A stretch of DNA of 20,084 nt, from assembly GCA_002803225.1 (NCBI GenBank), contig NXFV01000287.1, positions 1 to 20,084 of the forward strand, given 5' to 3'. This DNA comes from Gamarada debralockiae (taxonomy: Eukaryota > Ascomycota > Leotiomycetes > Helotiales > Hyphodiscaceae). Numbering within the stretch: position 1 is the stretch's first letter; each line of letters starts with the position of its first letter. Below the pieces are notes generated by a model, which worked only from the letters and a program-made list of their open reading frames with translations, did no database searches and was not told where the DNA came from. The translations under genes and the position numbers were made by a program. Below, piece by piece: positions 1 to 9,126 of this stretch.

Positions 1-463
1 TTGATTTATTTTTGATTTTCATGATTTTCGGCTGCGGCTCAAACTTCGGCTCTAGTACTGTATTCCTATCATGGAATCGAAGGAATTCTTAATCAACCAG
101 TCTCTCGATAGCTTCAAAAGTTGAGTACGCTGGAACGGATACTCCGGTCTCTTCTGCGCAGTACAGGCGCTGCTAATGAGGTGGCTGAACAGCCTGAACT
201 GCTGAAAGTGTTTGCATGAGCCTTACAATACAACATAGTTGATTTTGAATCCCGAACAAATCAACATTGTGCTTCAAATTTGGATGGACAAGTACCCGTC
301 GCAAGACTTTCAACAACTGTCTGCTACCCTATCGACCTCCAGAGTTCATACGTGCATTACTCGCCGTACTTCTATCTTTCTCAACGCTCTGGTTGTGTTC
401 TTATCGTAGGATTTTAACGCCTCTACGAGACAAATCAATGAGGTCAAATAGAGAGATTTTACA
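1..463. other. Left edge, no gene recognised
   Basis: No convincing coding region is seen on either strand. A 95-codon plus-strand frame (267-554) has no recognisable domain and runs antisense into the decayed methyltransferase. Any C-terminal flank of that methyltransferase would end at the minus-strand stop at 464-466. Confidence 0.5.
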
Positions 464-1300
464 TCAGATCTTCCTCATCTCAACCAACCCCTCTCCCAAC
501 TCTGCATACCCCTCAAAAGTAAGCCTCAAACCTACAAATTCAGCCATCGTGTGACACTCTTCGGAACTTCTTTCTCTTCCCCCAAATCAAGCGATTATAC
601 CAGCATGAATATTTGAATTCTTCAAAGACTTCGAGAATTTCTGGATCCACAGTCTCGAGCTGGGGCCCATCGCTGTGGCAATTTTCTTCAGCAGCCGCAT
701 AGAATCGATGTCAGGCATATTGCGACAAATATGCATCAAGTTGTATACATTTGCACCCGTTATCGGCTAAGGATCGGGACCTTTAAAGTTGCAGTTCATT
801 GCTGTGATATTGACACGAGGGTTCGCATCAGCATTGAATTCTTGGAGAATGAGGTTTTCTCGCTTCAGGTGAGGAAACGCTTCTTGATTTCAAGGAGTAA
901 CTCCCCTTGTCCTCCACCAATGTCGACCACTACTATGCTATCTTTAGACATTACAGAATCTAGGTCGTACCCAAGCGCACGCACCTGAGGTGGCATTTTT
1001 GGTGAGATTCCAAGTTGCCTCTCCATGAAGATATTGAAGACGACGAGAGATAACGCTTCAGGCTGTGGCATAGCGCAGCCGTCATGAAAACCCCACTACC
1101 GCTGACCTATGCAGTACATCGTTGCAAATTCAAGCTGCTTCACATCGCTCAAGCTAAACATAAGTTCTAGCAACTGAAAGTTCCGAAGAAAAGGAAACGT
1201 GCATCATGTCGATCGATAGGGTCTTGAGCTGACCGTGATGCCGACGAACCTGTGGCAGCTCCGTCGTGGATATTGCCATCATCCCAGGGCCAAGGCTGCA
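464..1300 (-). pseudogene. Broken SAM-dependent O-methyltransferase (family 2 type)
   Basis: The family transfers a methyl group from SAM to a hydroxyl of polyketides, phenolics and similar small molecules in the cytosol. The minus-strand frame at 865-1071 holds the SAM-binding glycine motif (VVDIGGGQGE) followed by an acidic/basic helix (LLLEIKKRF), and before it a helix like the FNIFM segment common in these enzymes. After the stop at 865 similarity resumes in another frame (about 620-860), with an in-frame TAG, a VYNLMHICRNMPD stretch matching the usual active-site 'LHDWPD' region, and a GPSSRLWI strand. The C-terminal strand pair (GLRLTFEGYAEL) appears in a further frame and ends at 464-466. 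The region upstream to about 1300 is only faintly similar and no start codon could be fixed, so the 5' boundary is approximate. At least two frameshifts and one nonsense codon argue against function. It lies beside the bZIP regulator and may be a lost tailoring step of the neighbouring cluster. Confidence 0.78.
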
Positions 1301-1929
1301 AGATAATAGCTGTATGGAGATGATTAACAAACTATAGACACTTTAAGGCACAGACATTTCGCCCAGCACGGAAGTCTATCGTCAGGCCAGAACTCATGAC
1401 ACATTCCTTTAGGTATTACATCGACGACGGCACCTCGCTTTCACCCACACTCAATTTGTCTGTGCATATAGTGAGGTAACGGACATGTCTGGCATGATTG
1501 GGCGTGGAGGAGTTGCTCTTAATGCACACAGTTTCCTCGCCATCGCTCTAGGGACGATTTTGATGTGCAGTCCATAAGTAACATGTGCGGCACAAGATGG
1601 TCGAAAAATGATCCGTTGAACGAAATAATCTATTGATGAGATGGTCCCAGCGAGACAGCAACTTATTTTCTCTCTACTAACTATCCAGAGTATTGCCAAA
1701 ATTCCGACAGTAAATAACCTGACCAGCCACAACATCAGCCGCATTTACCCCGTCATTTTGCGCCACTCACCCCCGCATCATAAGGTTCCAGATGCACTTC
1801 CGAGGCTCCTCATTTAATCCCTGGGATGTGTTATCGCTTTCACGAAGGTATTTCCTATTGTCACTCACAGACTTTCTCGTCTCGACATTAATTCTGAACT
1901 TGTATACTCTAAGCCTTGTGAGGATAATA
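1301..1929. other. Intergenic region and bZIP 5' flank
   Basis: No recognised gene. A 97-codon minus-strand frame (1451-1744) has no domain. The right end is the promoter and leader of the bZIP gene. An upstream ATG at 1792 is in frame with the bZIP start at 1930 and would add 46 hydrophobic residues, which is unlikely for a nuclear factor. Confidence 0.5.
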
Positions 1930-3451
1930 ATGTCGGAAAGCTCGTCCCCTCCGTCACAGCCCCGTGCTCATCTTGGCCCCGCCCCAGTGTCCAAACGCCA
2001 AGCTATGACTGGTACGCGCCTTGAGAAGAAGAGAAAGTCCGATAGAGAGTCTCAAAGAGCCGTTCGGGAAAGGACTAGGAAATATATTTCTCATTTGGAG
2101 AGCCTAGTCGAGACTTTACAGAAAAGTCAACAAGATGAGCGACTTCAAAGTATGGCACAGCAATGCAAAGAGCTGCGCGACGAGAACGAGCAATTGAAAA
2201 GTCTCTTCACCGGTATCAGTAGAATGACCCGGGGCATCGAAATCCCAAAGACAGTTGGAAACGACCAAAATATATTGCCACCTGCCCCGAGTTGTGTGGT
2301 GAACCAGGCGCGGCATAGTGCACCAACCAAGGGTGACTTCACGGCGAATTACTCATCTCAGGATGCAGACTTATGGCGAAAATCTCCGTTATGTATTGCA
2401 GAGCAACGATTGATACAAGGCCATGTTGCGTGTGATACAGGGTCTCCAATCATGGCGCAGGCTTCTCCGATGCAGAAGGGTGGCATCTTCACATCTTTTC
2501 TTCAAACACACACACAAAATCCAGAAACCCAACCAGCGCCTCAAGCGGCAGATATGTCGGAAGGGCTGCTGGCTTATGGGAAAGATGATGCGCACCTGTT
2601 TGCAGTAATAAGCAATGCCCTCAGCAAGGCTCAAAATCTTGCTCTGACATCCATATATTCAGAGCAAGACGCCGAAATTGCTATTAGAGCGGTTGCACAT
2701 GGATGGCATATAGTGGAACAGTGTCATAATTTGGATTCAGCGTGGTGTTTGCTTCGTTATATTGATCAGAACATCTTCTCCTGTTGTGGGTCTGTTGAAA
2801 GATTGGCTATATTACGTCTTATGAGGTTGAAACTCCAAGTGAATAACTTCTGCTCCTTATTGTGATAAGACACTGGCTGACATGCTTTGAATAGGACGTA
2901 GCTGATTCAACCCAACAGCGACCTATACCGTTTCTTCCTCCTTTTATGTTTCCAAGGTATACACATCTACTGCGAATTGCTTTTGCCTGTATAACATCTC
3001 CATCAGACCTATCCAAAACTTCGTGGAGCACGCAACATTGATTGATTATATTGTCTGGTGAGATAACCCTGCCTGCTTAAAGTGCATCGTACGTCGTTTT
3101 TAAATAAATCTTAGGCCAGAGCTACGTGAATTTCTGATTCTGAAGGCCGTGACCGATGCACCAAGCCATTCAGCGGCAGTTTTTGCTTCTAGCATACGAT
3201 TCCTCTGGCCTTTTGACCTATCCGACACCTGGACAAGAAGTAGAGATACCGGTTTCTACTCGTTCTCAGGCCTGTTTAACGAGAGATTTCAGGATATCCG
3301 TTGCTGGGCAATGAGCCCTGAATTCTTTGATCTGTGTCCACAATTGATCGGTTATATACCAATCTATAACCCTGCTCCTGGTGATTTTTTAGGCCCAGAC
3401 TCTGGTATTGGTGCGAATAGTAATGTTGGAAAATCATATCAAGGCCTATGA
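1930..3451 (+). CDS. bZIP transcription factor with C-terminal DUF3425 domain
   Basis: Predicted nuclear DNA-binding regulator, typical of pathway or stress regulators found in fungal metabolite clusters. My model has four exons, 1930-2838, 2895-2956, 3007-3057 and 3115-3451, with introns of 56, 50 and 57 nt (GTGAAT..ATAG, GTATAC..TCAG, GTGAGA..TTAG); the first has a CTGAC branch-like motif. It totals 1,359 nt, 452 residues, in frame throughout. Basic region about residues 29-51 (LEKKRKSDRESQRAVRERTR), then a heptad-like coiled coil about 54-95. The position usually held by the invariant bZIP Asn is Asp here. The C-terminal third shows the DUF3425 pattern: LPPFM, IDYIVWPELRE across intron 3, FLWPF, YSF..LF, and RCWAMSPEFFD. 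Reading through without splicing would stop at 2865 and lose that domain, so the spliced model is preferred. Start 1930 is chosen over the in-frame ATG at 1792 because the extension is hydrophobic. It converges on the MpaB-like gene and is the obvious candidate regulator of the divergent pair 5064/5651. Confidence 0.88.
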
Positions 3452-3810
3452 CGAAGCATTTGGGTTTTCAGGTATTGAAGACGACCCTAATTGAAATGAT
3501 TGGCACGCAGAGGAAGGAGTTATATATATATTACCTGTTCAAGATGGTTCTGGCCGGTTGTTGTCCATATAATGATTGACTATGCGAACTATAACGTACG
3601 TAAACAGTGGTTTTCAAATGTTTCCTGTTTGTAAACAGTGACAAAGATTATGAGAGACGGCGGAGCCTAGATATCAAAGTATGGTATTCATCGGGCAAGC
3701 TTACCAGTTAACAGAGTTCAATATCTATCTAATTGCTTCCAGAAAAGATACAATTTATCTCGTCACAACATCTAGAAGATGAAGCCCTCACGTTCTCTCG
3801 CTTCCACTGT
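3452..3810. other. Convergent 3' intergenic region
   Basis: Lies between the 3' ends of the bZIP gene and the minus-strand oxygenase. It is AT-rich, with a TATATATATA stretch near 3522 and a direct repeat GTAAACAGTG at 3600-3609 and 3631-3640. Nothing coding is recognised; it probably holds the two 3' UTRs. Confidence 0.5.
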
Positions 3811-5064
3811 TTAGTTGTCATCAAATGCAAATGGGCAGCCCACTCCTGCAGCCCCACCCTTGGTTGCATATATCTTCATTGCCTCCGCCTGCTTGAGCAC
3901 AGGTTCCTTGGATGCTTTCTCATACTCAACAGGCCCAAGTTCCTCTGGTAGATATCCAGCGCTCTTATACTTCGGACCTGGCAGTAGTCTTCCGCCGGAT
4001 TGCAGCCACGTTAACCATCTACTCCACGTTGTATCTTTGACATACCACGGTTCAAAGGCATAGAAATTCCTCTGGATACGTCCATCCGGTCCCGGGTGCA
4101 GCAACAAGTCTAGTTCGTACAGGCGAGGGAGGAAGAGATGCCTGAGCAGCCACCCGCGAATTTTCAAGAGTAATATAGCGAGACGTGGTACCCACCACGG
4201 TGGATCTGGTAAACCGACTGCGAGTCTTACTCGCTCCTCCAGGAGCGAATTGGCAGCAATCCGGGCGAAATTCCTCAAAAACTTAGGGACATTTCGAAGA
4301 TACATGTTGATTGTTGTCTCCGTACATACTCGGTTGCTGTCGGCATATACCATATAATGACTCTCGAAGTCCTCTGTCCAAGCTTCCAGTCCATGCAATG
4401 TCTCTGGAATGTTGTTGATGCCCATACGGTTACCAATCTCTTTCCAATAGATGAAGCTCGCCACCTTTTCTAGTTCAGTCATGGGCCGCCATTCGTATCT
4501 CTCAATCCATCGCTGTGGTTCGAGGACAAACATTGCCAACGTGTGTATCATCTCCTCATTGCCAATCTTACTGCCGTACCGACGGTGTAGCCAGTTCATT
4601 TTGGACAAGGCCCGCAAACCTCGTTCGCTGTCGACTGATCCTATGACGAATTCTGATATGACCACACCTGTGTCTTCTGCTCGTTTTCCAACTTTGTCTT
4701 CTGTCGTGAGTTGGCGTGTCTGTACCAGTAGCGCTGTACCGGATGCGATGCCGTACGTCTTGACCAGAGCCCATGTGGTGCCGAAGAAATACATCCACGG
4801 GAAATCATAAAGCATTGCCAACTTCATGATTTCATGTGCCGTCTTGTAGTCCATCGAGTAGGGGTTGCTAACATAGGAAGCGTAACTAACATGCAATTTC
4901 CGCACAGCGCGGAAACGGAGGAGCCAGACGAGTGTGAGGTATAATACGGCAACGGAAAGGATGAGTACAGGCCAAGAGGAATCCATCAGTTGTCGCGATA
5001 GATCAGATGGCAGTCGCCACAGATTTGGAATGATGTGAGGCATCTTAAAATGCAAGTATCGCAA
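3811..5064 (-). CDS. MpaB-like ER-bound oxygenase (DUF2236-related)
   Basis: An intronless 417-residue protein close in length and layout to MpaB, the ER-bound oxygenase that cleaves a double bond of the farnesyl chain in mycophenolic acid biosynthesis; the wider DUF2236 family includes rubber oxygenase Lcp. Visible features are one N-terminal membrane anchor (about 31-50, WPVLILSVAVLYLTLVWLL), an FPWMYFFGTTWALVKTYGI segment (88-106) matching the family's FPFMFL..ALFRTYGI, NWLHRRYG (157-164), EMIHTLAMFVLEPQRWIERY (171-190) with the family's 'LALF..QP.R.I..FEWR' pattern, and YWKEIGNRMGI (206-216). The C-terminal part keeps PWYVKDTTWSRW and GYLPEELGP, also MpaB-like. A second Met at residue 8 (5043) is an alternative start. 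The gene is divergent from the cyclase-like gene at 5651 across 586 bp, suggesting co-regulation. The substrate cannot be read from sequence; an isoprenoid or polyketide-isoprenoid chain is a guess by analogy. Confidence 0.87.
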   Translation of the reverse strand: MRYLHFKMPHIIPNLWRLPSDLSRQLMDSSWPVLILSVAVLYLTLVWLLRFRAVRKLHVSYASYVSNPYSMDYKTAHEIMKLAMLYDFPWMYFFGTTWALVKTYGIASGTALLVQTRQLTTEDKVGKRAEDTGVVISEFVIGSVDSERGLRALSKMNWLHRRYGSKIGNEEMIHTLAMFVLEPQRWIERYEWRPMTELEKVASFIYWKEIGNRMGINNIPETLHGLEAWTEDFESHYMVYADSNRVCTETTINMYLRNVPKFLRNFARIAANSLLEERVRLAVGLPDPPWWVPRLAILLLKIRGWLLRHLFLPRLYELDLLLHPGPDGRIQRNFYAFEPWYVKDTTWSRWLTWLQSGGRLLPGPKYKSAGYLPEELGPVEYEKASKEPVLKQAEAMKIYATKGGAAGVGCPFAFDDN

Positions 5065-5650
5065 GGTCGCAAGGGAACTTGAAAGATATCCCTTGCCCCT
5101 CCCTCTCTATATCTCTTTCACTTTCACATCTGAGGACTTAACTTGAATCGTGAACAGCATGTCGGAGCGTTTGAGTTTTGAAGTCTGGGAGTCGACCGTA
5201 TTGGCTCGTCTTGATATTCTCCGTGAGGCTGGAATAAGATCACTAGTCTTGAAATCGAACTATACATTCCCGGAATCAAACACAGCCAATTAGCTTGTGA
5301 ACTGACTCGGTTTGACTGACACGGCGGTCGTTCTCTAGACCTATGGAAAGTCGGAAATCTAACTGCTAAGTTTTGCCTACAACTCACGAAATCCGAGTCA
5401 GCCTGCATAAGCGCCTTCGCTTAGGGGCCTCTGTTCCCCTTCATGGTACTAGCCTGAAAACTTTGTCATGTGGGCAGTCATCAGGTTACTCCGCTAAAAG
5501 CTTACTTGGGCTCTACCCATTTGAGTGTACATTTATTGGGTAGTCGAAGATGCTACTTAAAAGGGAAGACAATCCCATAATTTCGCATCATTCTACGATA
5601 AATATTTGATGGAGGCAATTAACGTTTTCTCGTTTCTTTAGAATTACAAA
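5065..5650. promoter_or_regulatory. Divergent promoter of oxygenase and cyclase-like genes
   Basis: This 586-bp gap separates two head-to-head start codons, so both promoters must lie here. It contains CCAAT-type boxes in both orientations (ATTGG near 5200, CCAAT near 5285) and an inverted pair of TGACTCGG motifs (5302-5310 and 5393-5401) that resemble bZIP/AP-1 half sites. An AT-rich stretch (TAAATATTTG near 5600) lies about 50 nt upstream of the cyclase start. Transcription starts cannot be placed exactly. Confidence 0.6.
5302..5401. repeat. Inverted CTGACTCGG / CCGAGTCAG pair
   Basis: CTGACTCGG at 5302-5310 and its exact reverse complement CCGAGTCAG at 5393-5401 flank an 82-nt spacer near the middle of the divergent promoter. 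The core TGACTC is the half of the AP-1/GCN4 type site TGACTCA. A related TGACTGACA follows directly after the left copy. Binding by the neighbouring bZIP factor is an inference. Confidence 0.5.
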
Positions 5651-6955
5651 ATGCAACACAAGATCCACCGTCTACCAATTTTCTATACGCTCTGGGCGTT
5701 AATGCAGGCAGCTGGGTCAACCAAGACTATTATTCCCAATGAAATTCAGACTGGCACGAGCGTCGCTCAGTTTGTGTCGGGTGCCTCAGGACTGGATGGT
5801 CCCAAGTTACAACCAAACAATGCCACATCTTTCGACTGGTGGTACTTTGACGCCGTGTCGGAAGACAGTTTGTCTTCGGTCGTCATCGTCTTCTATCTCT
5901 CAACGGACCTGGGCTTCCCGTTCTTGCTCCCTTTGTCTGCCATATCGGTCGATATCTTTGTCTCTTTCGATGACGGAACATACCTATTCTTTCCACTCAA
6001 TAATTTACCTTCTACTGCTGGGGAAGCTATGGTAGTGACGAACGGTGACGGATCGTCAGGTTTTTGGGAAAGTACAGGGTTCCAATGGACGGGCACGAGC
6101 AGCATGTCTCAATATATTGTAAAGATTGACTCTCCGGCTCTCGGTATCAGCGGTTCACTGACATTGGACTCTGTACGTACCATTGAATTTTATTTTCCTA
6201 TGTAATTCTACTCCCTGACCCACTCCCCGGCAGTCAGCATGTGGACAATATAAGCTGACCAGTGACGGCGAGCGAATTTTCCTATATTTTCATACTTACA
6301 GATACTAAAATTTTTAGGTTGCTCCGGCGCACTATCCATGTGGTCCAGTTGAGGCTGGCTCAACTCTTGAAGTGTCCCCTCACATAGGGTGGGCAAACGC
6401 TGTGCCTGATTCAAACGCTGTTGCGGATTTTGTCATCAACGGAAAGGCACTCCAATTTGAGGGACTAGGTTACCACGACAAGGTAGGCCAGCTATTCAGC
6501 CTTTAATTCTTGCAGTAACTCAGACAACTTATTAGAATTGGGGCGACCAGCCCTTCGCCACCAATGTGAGGAGCTGGTATTGGGGTCATGGCAGACTCGG
6601 GCCGTATTCACTTGTTTGGTTTGATGTTATTGCTGGCGATGGTGCCGAGTACGTTAGTAGCTACGCATCTCTCAACGGCAGTATTGTCGCCTCGTCCTGT
6701 TCGGGGATCAAAGTCCGGCCAACAGGTGACAATTCTCAGTATCCACCTTTAGCAACTTCAGGTAACCCGCAAGGCTTTCGCATCGAGTTAGATCTGGGGA
6801 GTGATGGAGTTTTGGAGGTCAATGTGACTAGCACACTTATCATCGCGGATGTAGTGCTCTATACGCGATGGATAGGAACACTATCCGGTGGTGTTCAAGG
6901 ATCATCTGTTTACCAGGGCGTTGGCTTGTACGAGGAATTTAAACTTGTTGTATGA
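5651..6955 (+). CDS. Hydroxyneurosporene synthase/lipocalin-like cyclase (putative Diels-Alderase type)
   Basis: Three exons, 5651-6172, 6318-6482 and 6536-6955, with introns of 145 nt (GTACGT..TTTAG) and 53 nt (GTAGGC..ATTAG). Joined length is 1,107 nt, 368 residues, in frame. The protein has the CrtC/AttH-like double lipocalin pattern of the fungal group that includes pericyclases such as Fsa2 and CghA and, I believe, hetero-Diels-Alderases of tropolone-sesquiterpenoid pathways. Key motifs: DWWYFDAVS (62-70); PAHYPCG just after intron 1 (177-183); IGWANAVPD (197-205); GYHDKNWGDQPF across intron 2 (225-236); and YWGHGRLGPYSLVWFD (244-259). Residues 1 to about 24 look like a cleavable signal peptide (basic start, LPIFYTLWALMQAAG), and N-glycosylation sequons are present (NAT at 57-59, NGS and NVT in exon 3), so entry to the secretory pathway is likely. 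It is divergent from the ER oxygenase. Reaction and substrate are unknown; isomerase/cyclase activity is inferred from family. Confidence 0.85.
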
Positions 6956-8516
6956 AGCAATATCCATGAATATAGCGCTTAGAATTATAAATTTGCAGGA
7001 AGGTCTTAAGTGATCACATGAACATCATCAGGCTTGACCTTGACTGGTACTTACTTCAGATAAGTCTCACGTTTGACAGGCGTGCTGCACGTAACAGCAG
7101 GCTCGAAAACAGATGGATAGAGCACCAGGTATTAACGGGTGCTTCCCAAAGGCCATGTGAGGATAACGCAGTCTCAACTTCCTCCTGGCAAGTAATTGAC
7201 GGTGCAAAGTGGAAAAGCGGTGACAGAACAAGAACGCTATGGCGATGACGCGGGAAAATCTCCCCTATTCTAAAATATTTGCTCCAGCGCTAGCTAATCA
7301 CGCTAGTAACATGCAACTGGCAAGCTATCAGCGTGTGCCAGCCGCAGCCGCCTTTGCATTTCGCCCCACCAAGGTTCCTTAGCATCCGAGGCAAATGCGA
7401 GGATGTTACTCGCGGAGAGGATCAAGATAAACCAAGAGGGGGAGGCAGGTCTCCACCAGACTTCGTTGATTTGCGAGAAACGTGTTTACAGAGTTGATCA
7501 GGATAACCCCAAGGAAGCCAGGTCAAAGAGAGATCTCAAACAAAGGGCCAGAGCAAAGACGGAGACGAACTGGTAGAGCGAAGTAGATCCTCGCGGACTA
7601 AGACTTTGGGTACTTAAAGTCTATTATTCAACCATGGTAACAGGTACTTTGACATCGGAATCACAATATCACATTTTCCATTTCCGTCGTTGGACCTAAG
7701 TTGTCGCTGTTATAGCCTGAGCTGTGGCTGAGCAAACCTGAGGTGAGCCATGGTGGACAAGGGTCCTGAACTAGCACAAGGCGACCTATTTGGGCTCCTC
7801 AGCTACAACTGCCGTCGGTTAAAATTGGAAAAAGTTATTCAATAGTTCATTTAGGTCAGAGAGACATCCCTTAAAATAGACATCTGGAAATAGTTCTGGG
7901 GTCTATAAATGACCCCGCAAAAAGTTATATTGCACTTCTAGGTCACCGTCTATCAGCCTTCTAAGGTCACAGCTATCTGATCAATCAATCCGGAGTGATT
8001 GGAGTACATTCCTTCTTATTCCAGGTTAGAGTGCACGAAAATGTAGCACTAGAAACAGAACCACCCTGGGCTATCGTATACAACCTGAAGTCTGCGACTC
8101 CAGAGCACTCCAATTTTACGTATTAGATTCCAGAGAACTCTAATTTGTAACACAGTAACCTGACCTGCCCACCTGTGCTTTTCTTACCTTGATATTAAAC
8201 ATGCGTTACCTCGCTGTAGTACTCGTCTGCTATGCTGCCCTAACTGTGACATGTTCATCTCTTGTCGTGTTAGACGAATATGCTCCGGTTCAAGACCATT
8301 GCAACCGACTATTCAAAGTGCCACATATTAATGAGAAGATCTGGCCAGCATTCTTGATTTCCAGAACAATATCTTCCATCTATTCTATAACAATAATCTC
8401 CGTCTTTGCGAGGGTCCAGATAGTTGAATTTCTGTGTTCCAAACCAACTTTGCTAGACCTATCCGCTCATACCTCCCTTCTCTCAATGTGCGAACGATTA
8501 AGAAAATTCCGAAATC
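6956..8516. other. Long non-coding stretch after the cyclase gene
   Basis: No gene recognised in about 1.5 kb. Short open stretches exist: a 57-codon frame at 7403-7576 with a basic C-terminus, and an ATG at 8201 opening a hydrophobic, signal-like N-terminus that runs antisense into the HET relic. None has a known domain. An imperfect direct repeat (TCCAGAGCACTCCAATTT / TCCAGAGAACTCTAATTT) lies at about 8099-8147. Confidence 0.45.
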
Positions 8517-9083
8517 TCATCCCACGCTATGCGTCCAGCCCAAGAAGACGATCCTAATATTTTCGATCTCAACTACGTTTTCCGAATCTGAATCTGAAAA
8601 GTCCAACATGGTCTCCAAGTCTGAGAATGGAATACGCCGGGCAGCTTTTGCCTGGGGTCGATATAGCTTTGAGACGTTCAGCATGTCTGATGCCCTCAAG
8701 ACCTGTGCTTCAACAGCCAAAATCCCGCTTTTAACTTGGCCAAAAGGAATATCAGGAAAGTTGGCTCAACTTCGCAGTCCACATCTTTAGCACTTGGTGC
8801 TTCTACTGTCCAAACAAATACCTTGTAAGGAACTGTCGACCACGACCAACTCGGATGGCCAATTCGTTTCCTAACGTCCATAGCCAAAAATGTAGGTTCT
8901 CCTTCCAAAGATGTGGGCCAATGCTTCGACCAGCCCAAGTGCTTGATTAAGACCTCTTTCCAGAACCCTGCAACGTATGTTCCGCCCGAATACATTGCCC
9001 CTGAAAAGATTCTTCAGACCTGTCATCCTTTCATGCTGTCTCCAGCCACATATGCAACCGCCGAATCTCCAACACCAGTACAC
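8517..9083 (-). pseudogene. Decayed heterokaryon-incompatibility (HET) protein fragment
   Basis: HET-domain proteins act in fungal non-self recognition and cell death; only the downstream part is left here. The minus-strand frame 8995-8696 carries GTYVAGFWKEVLIKHLGW and GHPSWSWSTV, matching the usual HET sequence 'YVAGLW...L..LLW' followed by 'PSWSWAS' beyond the HET domain core, then DVDCEVEP, like the common 'C.....P.G.V' strand. The following segment continues in a different frame (8720-8517), ending with IVFLGWTHSVG, so there is a frameshift near 8700. Upstream of 8995 the frame meets stop codons; weak matching text in another frame reaches about 9083. The N-terminal HET core is missing altogether. 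This relic sits between the cyclase-like gene and the MFS transporter, implying insertion or rearrangement inside the presumed cluster. Confidence 0.65.
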
Positions 9084-9126
9084 GCCTGAAATCCAAAATG
9101 CTTATTCAACCTATATGACTATATAA

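Noticed and set aside
1451..1744. 97-codon minus-strand frame
   Set aside because: No recognisable domain or composition signal; probably a chance open frame.
1792..1929. N-terminal extension of the bZIP protein from the upstream in-frame ATG
   Set aside because: The 46 residues are hydrophobic and unlike the N-terminus of a nuclear bZIP factor; ATG 1930 (MSESSSPPS) fits better.
3149..3451. Separate small gene after the bZIP stop at 2865
   Set aside because: Its text is the DUF3425 C-terminus and joins the bZIP exon through three well-formed introns in frame.
7403..7576. 57-codon basic frame
   Set aside because: Short, no domain, no supporting context.
8201..8557. Small secreted protein with signal-like start
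   Set aside because: Beyond the hydrophobic start there is no cysteine pattern or domain, and it runs antisense into the HET relic; likely chance.
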